Source: Saprospiraceae bacterium
GTDB taxonomy: Bacteria > Bacteroidota > Bacteroidia > Chitinophagales > Saprospiraceae
Direction: 5' to 3'
NCBI GenBank assembly: GCA_027009605.1
Contig: JALVCY010000056.1
Location: 1-46,389, forward strand
Length of the DNA: 46,389 bases
The stretch's first letter is position 1. Each line of letters opens with the position of its first letter. Positions 14,343-22,515 of this stretch are shown one piece after another. The position numbers were made by a program, and so were the translations under genes. The notes under the pieces are model-generated. The model was not told the DNA's origin. It worked only from the letters and a program-made list of their open reading frames with translations, and made no database searches.

Positions 14343-17144
14343 TTAGTCCAAAGTTTGTTGGATTTCATTTACAATATAAGCTTCAATCTCATCTCCAACT
14401 TTAATGTCGTTAAAGTTTTTGATGGACAATCCGCATTCCATACCGTTCTTGACTTCTTTAACATCATCTTTAAAGCGTTTTAAGGATGCCAGCTCACCCA
14501 CTACGCCTTGCTTATTAGGATAGATAACGACCCCATTGCGAATCACACGAACTTTGGCGTTTCTAGTCACTTTCCCGGACTGTACGTAACAGCCGGCAAT
14601 CTTGCCAATACGGGAAATGGAATATACTTCCCGGACTTCGGCATAACCAATGACTTCTTCTTCCTCTTTAGGCTCTAACAAGCCTTCCATTGCTGCTTTC
14701 ACATCATCAATGGCTTCATAAATGACGCTGTAGGTCTTAATTTCAACCTTTTCAGTTTCTGCCAATTCTCTAGCGGCAGCCGAAGGTCTAACTTGGAAAC
14801 CGATAATAATCGCATCCGAAGCAGAAGCCAATAAGACATCCGATTCAAAGATTTGCCCCACTGCTTTGTGGATAACATTGACTTGAATGGTTTCTACACC
14901 TAGTTTTATCAAGGCATCCGATAAGGCTTCAACCGAACCATCCACATCCCCTTTGACAATCAAATTCAACTCTTTAAAGGAGCCTAAAGCCAACCGTCGG
15001 CCAATCTCTTCTAAGCTAATCCGACGTTGGGCGCGATTAGACTGTTCCCGTTTAATTTGGGCTACTTTAGAAGCGATTTGTCTGGCTTCAGAAGCACTCT
15101 CCACTTTTTTAAACACTTCACCGGCAGCAGGGGCACCATCCAATCCTAAGACCATGACGGGCGTCGATGGGCCGGCGGATTTAATTCGTTTACCTAGGTC
15201 ATTCACGATTGCTTTGACCCTTCCGGAATACTCCCCCGCCACAATAGGCTGTCCTATTTCTAGTGTACCTTTTTGCACCAACATTTTAGCGACAAAGCCT
15301 TTTCCTTTTTCTAGAGAAGCTTCGATGATAGAGCCACGTGCAGGTCTATTCGGATTGGCTTTCAATTCCATCACTTCAGCTTGAAGCAATATCTTCTCCA
15401 GCAATTTATCCACGTTGAGCCCTGTTTTGGCTGAAATATCTTCTGACATATACTCTCCGCCCCACTCTTCTACGAGCAAGTTCATCGCAGCCAAGTCCTT
15501 CTTTATTAATTCCGGATTAGCCCCGTCTTTATCGATTTTGTTAATGGCAAAAATCATGGGTACTCCGGCAGCTTGTGCGTGACTGATGGCTTCTTTAGTC
15601 TGTGGCATGACTCGGTCATCTGCCGAAATAATAATCACAGCAATATCTGTTACTTTAGCGCCCCGTGCTCTCATCGCTGTAAAAGCTTCGTGACCGGGCG
15701 TATCCAAGAAAGTCACCTTAGATCCCCCGACACTCACTTCATAAGCGCCAATATGCTGGGTAATACCCCCGGCTTCACCGGCTGCTACTTTTTCAGAACG
15801 AATATAATCCAACAGAGACGTCTTCCCATGGTCAACGTGTCCCATGATGGTCACGATAGGTGCCCTAGGCAATAAATCTGCTTCATCATCTTCCCAATCA
15901 TCTACACTCAGGTCTAATTGTTCTTCAGCAGTAATAAATTCAACTTCTCGATCAAATTCAGAGGCGACCAACTCGATGATTTCGGCATCCATCCGTTGAT
16001 TAATGGAAACCACAACCCCAAGACTAAAACAAGCGGAAATAATATCCACCGGCGTCACATCTAACAAGCTAGCAAATTCAGAAACAGAAATAAATTCTGT
16101 CACCAAAATTTTGCCTAGGTTCATCGTTTCCATTTCTTGCATTTCTGCAATTTCGGATTTTTTATCTCGAATGTCCCTTCTTCGTTTTTGTCTTTTCTTG
16201 GATGCACCGGAATGCAATTTGGCCATCGTAGCCTTCAACTGCTTATCTATTTCCTGTTGAGAAACTTCTTTTACTTCATTTTTCCGGTTGGATGTATTTT
16301 TTCTTTTTTGGTTGCCTCGGCGATTATCGTTTCTGGATTTTCCCCCTCCACCACCTGAAGTTTGTCCTTGTTTAGGTCTAATCACCTTTTTGACGGTACG
16401 CTTTCGTGGAGATTTCTTATCGCTAGACTTTTTGGTCGTCAGTTTAGAGGTATCAATTTTGCCTAAGATTTTCAACCCCTTTAAGGTGGGCGTGGTATGC
16501 TTCAAGAAGTCTTCTCCCGGCTTCTTTTTGGGTTCTTCTTTGGGAGTCGCTTCGGGAGTCGCTTCTTTAGGAGTCGCTTCTTTGTCTCCGGGCTTATGAG
16601 ATGCCGGTTCTTCTTTTGGCTCAACGGTGGTCTTCACTTCCGGCTTATCGACTTTTTCGGTCTTCGGCTCAACAGTCGGCTTCTTTTCCTCTTCTTGAAC
16701 AGGCTTCGGTGCCGGCTTTGGAGTCACCTTCTTAGGCTTATCCAAGTCAATCTTACCTAGAACCTTGGGTCCACGCAGAACAGGTTTCTCTATAACTTCT
16801 TCAACCGGCTTTGGCTTGGGCTCCGGCTTAGGTTCCGGTTTGGGTGGTGCAGGCACTTCTTTCGGAGGCTCCACAATAGGCTTCTTCTCCACGACGGACT
16901 CCTTCCGTACTGGTACTTCAGTCGGTTTTTGAGTGGGTCTTGTTCCAATTACAAGACTATCGGCCTCTTGCTTTTCAGCAATGGAGCCCTGAAATTTTTG
17001 TACCAAAGCCGCATACATTTCGTCAGAAATTTTAGCGTTTGGTTTGTTGGTAATTTCAAAGCCATTATCCGTGAGATAATTCACGATAGTAGTCGTAGCG
17101 ACATTAAGCTCAGAAGCTGTTTTTACCAAGTTGCGTTTTGCCAT
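14343..17144 (-). CDS. infB: Translation initiation factor IF-2
   Basis: GTPase that brings initiator tRNA to the 30S subunit and promotes subunit joining. The ORF is open to 17192, but MAKRNLVKTASELNV is the IF2 N-terminal domain start, so I use the ATG at 17144 (933 residues). An IF2N winged module is followed by a long Lys/Pro/Glu-rich linker (about 90-260, with KPEPKPEPKPKP) and a second basic stretch. The G domain carries GHVDHGKTS (near 433), DTPGHEAF and NKIDKDG. The EF-Tu-like and C-terminal fMet-tRNA-binding domains follow. It is third in the rimP-nusA-infB order and has its own -7 element in the 168-bp gap after nusA. Confidence 0.98.
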   Translation of the reverse strand: MAKRNLVKTASELNVATTTIVNYLTDNGFEITNKPNAKISDEMYAALVQKFQGSIAEKQEADSLVIGTRPTQKPTEVPVRKESVVEKKPIVEPPKEVPAPPKPEPKPEPKPKPVEEVIEKPVLRGPKVLGKIDLDKPKKVTPKPAPKPVQEEEKKPTVEPKTEKVDKPEVKTTVEPKEEPASHKPGDKEATPKEATPEATPKEEPKKKPGEDFLKHTTPTLKGLKILGKIDTSKLTTKKSSDKKSPRKRTVKKVIRPKQGQTSGGGGGKSRNDNRRGNQKRKNTSNRKNEVKEVSQQEIDKQLKATMAKLHSGASKKRQKRRRDIRDKKSEIAEMQEMETMNLGKILVTEFISVSEFASLLDVTPVDIISACFSLGVVVSINQRMDAEIIELVASEFDREVEFITAEEQLDLSVDDWEDDEADLLPRAPIVTIMGHVDHGKTSLLDYIRSEKVAAGEAGGITQHIGAYEVSVGGSKVTFLDTPGHEAFTAMRARGAKVTDIAVIIISADDRVMPQTKEAISHAQAAGVPMIFAINKIDKDGANPELIKKDLAAMNLLVEEWGGEYMSEDISAKTGLNVDKLLEKILLQAEVMELKANPNRPARGSIIEASLEKGKGFVAKMLVQKGTLEIGQPIVAGEYSGRVKAIVNDLGKRIKSAGPSTPVMVLGLDGAPAAGEVFKKVESASEARQIASKVAQIKREQSNRAQRRISLEEIGRRLALGSFKELNLIVKGDVDGSVEALSDALIKLGVETIQVNVIHKAVGQIFESDVLLASASDAIIIGFQVRPSAAARELAETEKVEIKTYSVIYEAIDDVKAAMEGLLEPKEEEEVIGYAEVREVYSISRIGKIAGCYVQSGKVTRNAKVRVIRNGVVIYPNKQGVVGELASLKRFKDDVKEVKNGMECGLSIKNFNDIKVGDEIEAYIVNEIQQTLD

Positions 17145-17181
17145 ACAGTAATTTAAATTCTTTCCTTGCGGAAAATCCCCG

Positions 17182-17189
17182 CAAAGGTA
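17182..17189 (-). promoter_or_regulatory. Putative -7 element of infB
   Basis: Minus strand TACCTTTG followed by CGG, 37 bp upstream of the infB ATG. It suggests that infB can be transcribed independently of rimP-nusA. No TTG occurs at the expected -33 distance. Confidence 0.55.
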
Positions 17190-17312
17190 CAAAAACCTTT
17201 GTTATTAAGCCATTGTTTTGCACAAAGTATGTGACAAAACGGTCTTTTCTTTACTAAAAGCCAAACAATGAGAGGAAAAATCACTCCTTTGCAGTCGCAA
17301 AAGAGCATTTAC

Positions 17313-18563
17313 CTATTGTTGTTCACCTTCAAACTCTTTTTTGAATATATCTTGCACCATCACGATGGTCTCTTCTTCCAAGTCAGTCCTTCTCACTAGT
17401 TCTTCGACAGACAAGGCCAGTACATTCCGTGCCGTATCACAGCCTATACCTTTCAACTCATCAATGACCCAAGGTTCAATTTCATCTGTAAATTCATCCA
17501 AATCAATATCTTCTACTTCTTCATAGACTTCATCTGCCCGATAGACATTGATCTCATAGTCGGTCAGTTTGGATGCCAAACGAATATTTGTCCCACCTTT
17601 ACCGATAGCCAAAGAGACTTGATCTTGATCCAAATAGACATCGGCTACCTTTTTTTCTACGTTCAAATCAATGGAAGTGACTTTTGCCGGAGTCAACGCC
17701 CGTTGAATAAACAGTTTTTCATTTAGGGTATAGGGGACAACATCAATATTTTCATTCCGTAATTCTCTAACTACGCCATGAATTCTTGACCCTTTCATTC
17801 CCACACAAGCGCCTACAGGATCTACCCGGTCATCATGAGATTCGACGGCGACCTTGGCTCTTTCACCCGGTAGTCTGACGATTTTCTTGATTTCTATCAC
17901 TCCATCTTCAATTTCCGGTACTTCTTGCTCCATTAGTTTTTCTAAGAAAACAGGTGCCGTTCTAGAGATAAAAATCTGTGGGTTATTGTTTTTTAATTCA
18001 ACGTGAGTAATCACCGCCTTTAACAATCCCCCCGGATCAAAGCGCTCACCCCGAATCACATCTGTTCTTGGCAAAATCAACTCATCGCCCGTAGCATCAT
18101 CAAAAACCAAAATATCTTTTCTCAAGATTTGGTTGACTTCACAAGTAACAATTTCTCCAATCCGGTCGATATACCGCTTATAGATTTCATCTTTCTGAAG
18201 ATCCATAATTTTGGTCATCAAAGTTTGGCGAGCAGCCTGAATAGCTCTCCGTCCAAACTCCGCCAAATACAAGCGCTCATAGCATTCGTCGCCGATTTCA
18301 TAATCGCTGTCAATTTCTAATGCATCGGAGATAGAGATTTGACTTTTTTCGTCCCCAACTTCTCCGTCATTGACGACTTCTCTAATTCTCCAAAGCTCCA
18401 AATCTCCGGTAGAGGCATTCACAATGACATTAAAGTTTTCATCAGAACCGAATTTTTTCTTAATTAGGGTTCTGAAAACATCTTCCAATACTCTGACGAG
18501 TGTAGGCCGATCAATATTTTTTACATTCTTAAACTCCGAAAAGGTATCTACAAGGTTTAGCAT
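17313..18563 (-). CDS. nusA: Transcription termination/antitermination factor NusA
   Basis: RNA-polymerase-binding factor acting in pausing, termination and antitermination. The 416 residues contain the N-terminal RNAP-binding domain (MLNLVDTFSEFKNVKNIDRPT...), an S1 domain (around EIVTCEVNQILRKDILV), and two KH domains with VGACVGMKGSRI and VSLAIGKGGTNIRLA. An acidic linker (EEVEDIDLDEFTDEIEP) and one helix-hairpin-helix-like module (DELKGIGCDTARNVLAL) follow. It lacks the duplicated C-terminal acidic repeats of E. coli NusA (495 residues), which is normal outside Proteobacteria. It starts 7 bp after the rimP stop, so the two are co-transcribed. Confidence 0.97.
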   Translation of the reverse strand: MLNLVDTFSEFKNVKNIDRPTLVRVLEDVFRTLIKKKFGSDENFNVIVNASTGDLELWRIREVVNDGEVGDEKSQISISDALEIDSDYEIGDECYERLYLAEFGRRAIQAARQTLMTKIMDLQKDEIYKRYIDRIGEIVTCEVNQILRKDILVFDDATGDELILPRTDVIRGERFDPGGLLKAVITHVELKNNNPQIFISRTAPVFLEKLMEQEVPEIEDGVIEIKKIVRLPGERAKVAVESHDDRVDPVGACVGMKGSRIHGVVRELRNENIDVVPYTLNEKLFIQRALTPAKVTSIDLNVEKKVADVYLDQDQVSLAIGKGGTNIRLASKLTDYEINVYRADEVYEEVEDIDLDEFTDEIEPWVIDELKGIGCDTARNVLALSVEELVRRTDLEEETIVMVQDIFKKEFEGEQQ

Positions 18564-18570
18564 TATTTTG

Positions 18571-19059
18571 TCACTTTTTCTTGTTAAACGAAATTTGCAC
18601 TAAGGTTTTGTGAATTTTAGCAAAAGGGATTTTATTTTCCACTTTTTCACGAATCTTCTTTTTGCCTTCTTTGCGGACGATTTTTTGCAGGATAGTGATA
18701 CCTGTTTCGTCTGCAGCGACCAATATTCCTTTTTCTTCGCCGCTCTCCAAGACTTTCACTTTCACTTCCCGCCCGATATTATTTTTATACTGGCGTAAAA
18801 GTTTGAGTGGTCTATCGATGCCCGGCGAGGATACTTCCAAAGTATATTTGGTGTCTTTCCAGACAGATTCATCCAAATAGGCTTCTAAATGGCGGCTTAT
18901 TTGTTGACATTTACTAAGAGACAATCCCGAATCACAGTCCAAAAAGACGTTTAACTTTTTTCCCGGAAGGGATTCAATCTCTACGATAAAGCAGTCTTCA
19001 AAACCTTCATCTCCGAATTTTTCTTCGATTACTTGGGTCGCTTGCGCTATTATGTCCAT
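18571..19059 (-). CDS. rimP: Ribosome maturation factor RimP
   Basis: Needed for 30S subunit maturation. The 162 residues have the two-domain RimP plan: an N-terminal alpha/beta domain (VIEEKFGDEGFEDCFIVEIE) and a C-terminal SH3-like domain. The signature LEVSSPGIDRPLK lies between them. It is first in the canonical rimP-nusA-infB order. An intrinsic-terminator-like hairpin ends about 15 bp before its ATG, downstream of a consensus-like promoter, so expression of the whole operon may depend on read-through. Confidence 0.95.
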   Translation of the reverse strand: MDIIAQATQVIEEKFGDEGFEDCFIVEIESLPGKKLNVFLDCDSGLSLSKCQQISRHLEAYLDESVWKDTKYTLEVSSPGIDRPLKLLRQYKNNIGREVKVKVLESGEEKGILVAADETGITILQKIVRKEGKKKIREKVENKIPFAKIHKTLVQISFNKKK

Positions 19060-19073
19060 TCGTATTTTGGTAT

Positions 19074-19102
19074 AAAAAAGAGGGAACCTTTCGGCTCCCT
19101 CT
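19074..19102 (-). terminator. Intrinsic terminator immediately upstream of rimP
   Basis: On the minus strand AGAGGGAGCC pairs with GGTTCCCTCT around a GAAA (GNRA) tetraloop, ten pairs with one G-U, directly followed by a T-run. It sits between the promoter at 19125-19155 and the rimP ATG at 19059. It may end the small upstream gene, attenuate the rimP operon, or both. Confidence 0.75.
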
Positions 19103-19124
19103 TATCTCTTTTACTAACTTGCGG

Positions 19125-19155
19125 CAAAGTTAAGGGTAAATTACTTAACTATCAA
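19125..19155 (-). promoter_or_regulatory. Candidate rimP operon promoter
   Basis: Minus strand TTG (19153-19155), 20 bp, TAACTTTG (19125-19132). It lies in the gap between the 45-codon gene and rimP, upstream of the terminator-like hairpin. Confidence 0.5.
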
Positions 19156-19164
19156 GCCCAAAGG

Positions 19165-19302
19165 CTAGACATTATAGTTTATCACCTGATTTTGGGGGTG
19201 ATAATACATGTACGCCCAAAGAACGATAAAAACAATCAAATATAATATCACTCCGAGCACAAATAAGCCTTTTTTGGTTGGGTGGTCAATATGGTCACTC
19301 AT
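19165..19302 (-). CDS. Small single-span membrane protein, cytochrome c oxidase subunit IIa-like
   Basis: A 45-codon gene missed by the ORF track: ATG at 19302-19300, TAG at 19167-19165. The product starts MSDHIDHPTKKGLF and then has one strong membrane helix (about residues 13-33, LFVLGVILYLIVFIVLWAYM), ending in a polar tail. The pattern Pro-x-x-Lys-Gly followed by one helix with Val-Leu-Trp and Tyr recalls the tiny subunit IIa of ba3-type cytochrome c oxidases. No oxidase subunit gene is nearby, so this is a resemblance only. Clean start and stop, hydrophobic periodicity and its own -7-like TTTCTTTG (19340-19347) support a real gene. It lies between the response regulator and rimP. Confidence 0.6.
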   Translation of the reverse strand: MSDHIDHPTKKGLFVLGVILYLIVFIVLWAYMYYHPQNQVINYNV

Positions 19303-19376
19303 GTTGAAATATTTTCAGTGGTGTAATTTTATTATTGTGGTGCAAAGAAAGAGAAAAAAACGTTATCTACAAAATA

Positions 19377-20048
19377 TTACCGGACTAATCTACTTTGGAA
19401 GGCGATTTTTACCAAACTAGCGGTGCTGTTGACGCCTAATTTGCGCATCAGATTCTTTTTGTGCACACTTACTGTCTGGTCACTAATAAATAGTTGTTCG
19501 GCTATTTCTTTATTAGACATCGCTTCTCCTATCAGCCCTAGAATCTCCACTTCTCTCTTTGTCAAATTATTCTTTTGTACAAACCGGTCATCTGCTTCAA
19601 AAGATGATTTTTTACTTTGGCCATTCCCGATACTCACATTGGGCAGTTCTACGCCATCGCCAAAGAAAATCTCTCCGGACAAGACTTCTCGAATACCTTC
19701 AATCAAATCTGCTTTGTCTGCATTTTTGAGCATATATCCGTCCACACCATTCCGAAAGGCCTCCTTCACATACCTTGGGTCATTATAACTAGTAAGTACC
19801 ATAATCTTTGTGGTAGGAAAGTCTTTTTTCACTCTGGCTATCAGCTCCAATCCATTCTCATCAACTAAATTCAAATCCAACAAGAGCAAATCCGGATGAA
19901 CCTTAAATAGCAATGGAAATAAATCCTTGCCATTGTAGGCAATAGAAACCGACTCGACTTCGTCTATCGCATTCAATACCGATTTCATCCCTTCTAAAAA
20001 TAGCAGGTGATCATCAACCAGCACAACACTAAACTTATCCATTTTCAT
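19377..20048 (-). CDS. NarL/FixJ-family response regulator (orphan)
   Basis: Cytoplasmic phosphorylation-controlled DNA-binding regulator, 223 residues. The receiver domain has the acidic pair Asp12/Asp13 (VDDH), phospho-acceptor Asp58 (LLLLDLN) and the switch LTSYND. The output domain is a LuxR-type helix-turn-helix (LTKREVEILGLI...MSNKEIAEQLFIS...VSVHKKNLMRKLGV). The ORF is open to 20153, but a -7 element at 20159-20166 would place transcription start inside that extension, so I choose ATG 20048. No histidine kinase is adjacent. Its promoter carries an AAATACC...AGG half-site similar to sites upstream of two surface-protein units, so it is a candidate regulator of them and of itself. Confidence 0.93.
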   Translation of the reverse strand: MKMDKFSVVLVDDHLLFLEGMKSVLNAIDEVESVSIAYNGKDLFPLLFKVHPDLLLLDLNLVDENGLELIARVKKDFPTTKIMVLTSYNDPRYVKEAFRNGVDGYMLKNADKADLIEGIREVLSGEIFFGDGVELPNVSIGNGQSKKSSFEADDRFVQKNNLTKREVEILGLIGEAMSNKEIAEQLFISDQTVSVHKKNLMRKLGVNSTASLVKIAFQSRLVR

Positions 20049-20158
20049 AATTGGTTCTTCGTGAAACGACTCTATTTTATTCGTCGTAATAAATGAAAGC
20101 TTGGTAGGCTCTTTAACTTCTGGTGTAAGATTTATTAGTTCTAGCCACTTCAATCCAG

Positions 20159-20166
20159 CAAATTTA
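20159..20166 (-). promoter_or_regulatory. -7 element of the response regulator gene
   Basis: Minus strand TAAATTTG, matching TAnnTTTG. Fifteen bp further upstream starts AAATACCATTTTTAGG (plus-strand reading from 20182), similar to the operator-like sites at 37010 and 45145. The leader would be about 105 nt. Confidence 0.55.
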
Positions 20167-20299
20167 ACGGATTATACGTAAAAATACCATTTTTAGGTTA
20201 GAAAAAAAAGAGTTATTTTTAGTTTTTGGGTAGTTTTCGTATTCTAATAGTGGTGAATTCATCCGAAAAAGGATAAATAAAATAAAAAGGCAACTATTC

Positions 20300-20346
20300 A
20301 GCAGGAAACAATTCGGCTAAAAACGGCCTATTTCCCGCTTTTTTTT
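20300..20346 (+). terminator. Terminator-like hairpin in the leader of the acyltransferase gene
   Basis: AGCAGGAAA (20300-20308) pairs with TTTCCCGCT (20331-20339), with one mismatch and an inner GGC/GCC, then eight T (20339-20346). No plus-strand gene precedes it; the upstream gene is divergent. It is therefore either an attenuator ahead of the gene at 20374 or the end of a short RNA starting near 20245. The rest of 20049-20373 is AT-rich with no ORF. Confidence 0.6.
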
Positions 20347-20373
20347 GACTTTTTTTTCATCTCAAAACCATCC

Positions 20374-21315
20374 ATGCCAAACAGTTACAGCAAAAAAAAT
20401 GTACTTTTGCCCATGTTTTTAGATAAAGTGGGTTTATTGTTTTTTAGAGTAGTCATCCGGATATTTCGGGTTTTACCTTTTGGCGTAAGCCGGCAAATAT
20501 CTAATTTTATTGCTTTTTTATTTAATTATGTTATTCGCTATCGCAAAAAAGTCATCGTTTCCAACCTTAAAATTGTCTTTCCGAACCTGTCCAAAACAGA
20601 ACTCCAAAAACTCACCAAACAGGTATATCTTGCCCTTGCGGACAATCTGACGGACACCCTAAAAAGTTTTTCTCTGCCTTTGGAAGAAGTCAAAAAACGC
20701 ATGACCATCACCAATCCGGAGTTTTTAGAACCGTACCGGCAGCGGGGCGAAAATATTATCTTGCTTGGGGCTCACTATTATTCGTGGGAATTGGCGGTAC
20801 AAAGTACGCCTTTATTTACGGAGTATCCCATTTATGGCGTTTACAAGCCACTGTCCAATCCGCTAGTTGGCCACCAACTCAATGTATTCCGCAATCGGTT
20901 TGGGAGTGTGCCCATCGCTATGAACCAAACACTGCGGGTCATTATCAAAAACAGAAAGACCCCATCGGTTTATGTATTCATTGCCGACCAAAGCCCTTCC
21001 AATGTAAAGAGCGCCCATTGGATTTCCTTTTTCGGCAAAAATACCGGTTTTCTGCAAGGAGCCGACAAAGTCGCTAGGACTACAGGCTATCCGGTATTGT
21101 ATTACACCATTCGGCGTCGGAAAAGGGGATTCTACACCCTAACGTTTGAAGAGCTTTGCCCCAATCCTAAAGAGAAGAAAGAAGGAGAGATTACCCTGCT
21201 TTTTGCCGAAAGGCTTGCGCAAAATATCAAAGAAGACCCGGCCGGATGGCTTTGGTCTCACAAACGATGGAAACGCCAAATGCCTAAAAATGCGAAGATA
21301 TTGCCAAGTGACTAG
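20374..21315 (+). CDS. Lipid A biosynthesis lauroyl/myristoyl-type acyltransferase (LpxL/HtrB family)
   Basis: Inner-membrane, cytoplasm-facing acyltransferase of the LPLAT superfamily that adds secondary acyl chains to lipid A. The 313-residue chain begins with a hydrophobic helix (about 17-35), then RYRKKVIVSNLKIVFPN, a segment typical of the family. The catalytic HX4E is at His134-Glu139 (GAHYYSWELA). DQSP, FFGK and the C-terminal WLWSHKRWKR are also conserved. An in-frame ATG at 20413 (MFLDKVG) is an alternative start and fits the family N-terminus equally well. The last 32 bp overlap, tail to tail, the end of porQ on the other strand. Confidence 0.92.
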   Translation: MPNSYSKKNVLLPMFLDKVGLLFFRVVIRIFRVLPFGVSRQISNFIAFLFNYVIRYRKKVIVSNLKIVFPNLSKTELQKLTKQVYLALADNLTDTLKSFSLPLEEVKKRMTITNPEFLEPYRQRGENIILLGAHYYSWELAVQSTPLFTEYPIYGVYKPLSNPLVGHQLNVFRNRFGSVPIAMNQTLRVIIKNRKTPSVYVFIADQSPSNVKSAHWISFFGKNTGFLQGADKVARTTGYPVLYYTIRRRKRGFYTLTFEELCPNPKEKKEGEITLLFAERLAQNIKEDPAGWLWSHKRWKRQMPKNAKILPSD

Positions 21316-22318
21316 CCTTACCGCCTAAATGATAATTGGTATATCCGTAATCTATCCTAAATCGCTTAATCTTAATCCCTATTCCGCCTGTAAAACCGGA
21401 GATACCCCGCACGTTTTTTACCATTAATTCCTTGTGTATCAAATGATTGTATCCAATCCGCAAACGGACTTGCTCAAATTTGCCCAACAAAAACTCTCCG
21501 CTAAAAACCAGATGCCGAAAGAAGTTATCGACTTGGCTCACTAATTTACTTTGAGTTTTGGGAGCTTCACCAATGATGATAATATCACTTTTGGCATTTG
21601 GGTCGTCGTAGGTAAGGTCCCATTGCTCCAAATGATTAAACGTTGCCGTAAGGCGCAAAGGCAGGTGTGCCAATCGCTTGGACAAACCCATGGATAGATT
21701 GACCGGCAACTTACCTGCCGGCTCTTCATTAAAAGTGGACAACTCTGTCCCAAAATGCTTCAATACCAAGCCATAACTGAGATTTTTGGCAGTATCTAAA
21801 TAAAAGACACCAACATCCGCCGACAGCCCGGAAGCGGTATAGGCATCCAGATGAGCATTGAGCAGACTCACATTCATCCCCATCCGCCACCGTTCACTCA
21901 AAGGACGAGAGGCCCCCACTTGAAGTGCCCATTCTCCGGCAGAGATATTGCCTGACTGTGTACCAAAAATATCCGTCTTGGGAATCGTTCCGTAATTTAA
22001 AAACCGAACCCCGCCATGAAACGTCATTCCCAACTTAGCCGCATCATATCCCACGGCAAAAACACCATGCTTGACTCCCCCGGGAAGAAAATTATGTTGA
22101 AAGGAGATTTGCTTATGCATCTTTGGATTGGCGACGGCAGGATTTTCGTAGGTCAACAGGACGTCTTCTCCACCGACAGTAATCAGACTTAGCCCCAAGC
22201 CGGAGACTCTTGCGGACGGAGACAAGGACAAAGATTTGAAGCTATGCTGCCCGCCGATTTGGGCTGTGCCGATGCTTACGCAAAAAAACAAAAGAAAATA
22301 GGTAAATATTTTTTTCAT
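21284..22318 (-). CDS. porQ: Type IX secretion system protein PorQ
   Basis: Outer-membrane beta-barrel protein of the T9SS, which in characterised systems works with PorU/PorV/PorZ in attaching cargo at the surface. The start is MKKIFTYFLLFFCVSIGTAQ, a signal peptide, giving the ATG at 22318 (344 residues); the track's longer start adds an unlikely leader. The family N-terminus of the mature protein (SLSPSARVSGLGLSLITVGG) and the alternating aromatic/glycine beta-strand pattern through to the C-terminus are clear. It is consistent with the many T9SS sorting domains elsewhere in the window. A -7 element TATATTTG is at 22406-22413. Confidence 0.9.
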   Translation of the reverse strand: MKKIFTYFLLFFCVSIGTAQIGGQHSFKSLSLSPSARVSGLGLSLITVGGEDVLLTYENPAVANPKMHKQISFQHNFLPGGVKHGVFAVGYDAAKLGMTFHGGVRFLNYGTIPKTDIFGTQSGNISAGEWALQVGASRPLSERWRMGMNVSLLNAHLDAYTASGLSADVGVFYLDTAKNLSYGLVLKHFGTELSTFNEEPAGKLPVNLSMGLSKRLAHLPLRLTATFNHLEQWDLTYDDPNAKSDIIIIGEAPKTQSKLVSQVDNFFRHLVFSGEFLLGKFEQVRLRIGYNHLIHKELMVKNVRGISGFTGGIGIKIKRFRIDYGYTNYHLGGKASHLAISSHF

Positions 22319-22405
22319 TGGCTTGGTTTCTTCAGTCGCCGGATGTTTATCCACCAAATAAGCTGCTTGATGAGGTGCTTGGGTCTGTGTAAAACTATCC
22401 TAGGG

Positions 22406-22413
22406 CAAATATA
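22406..22413 (-). promoter_or_regulatory. -7 element upstream of porQ
   Basis: Minus strand TATATTTG followed by CCC. A TTG is 22 bp upstream, slightly too far. Leader about 85 nt. Confidence 0.45.
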
Positions 22414-22515
22414 TTGAGAATCTAGGGACTTTTAACAATCGTGGGTTTGAAGAATTAGTCTTCTCCGAAAAGTCCGCTCCACTCAGAATCAAAGAAAGGA
22501 ACACGCCCCACCCTC

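Noticed and set aside
15573-16760. Plus-strand ORFs within infB
   Set aside because: Shadows caused by the Lys/Pro/Glu-rich IF2 linker.
20049-20153. N-terminal extension of the response regulator
   Set aside because: The promoter element at 20159-20166 leaves no leader for a start at 20153; the receiver domain begins at MKMDKFSVVLVDD.
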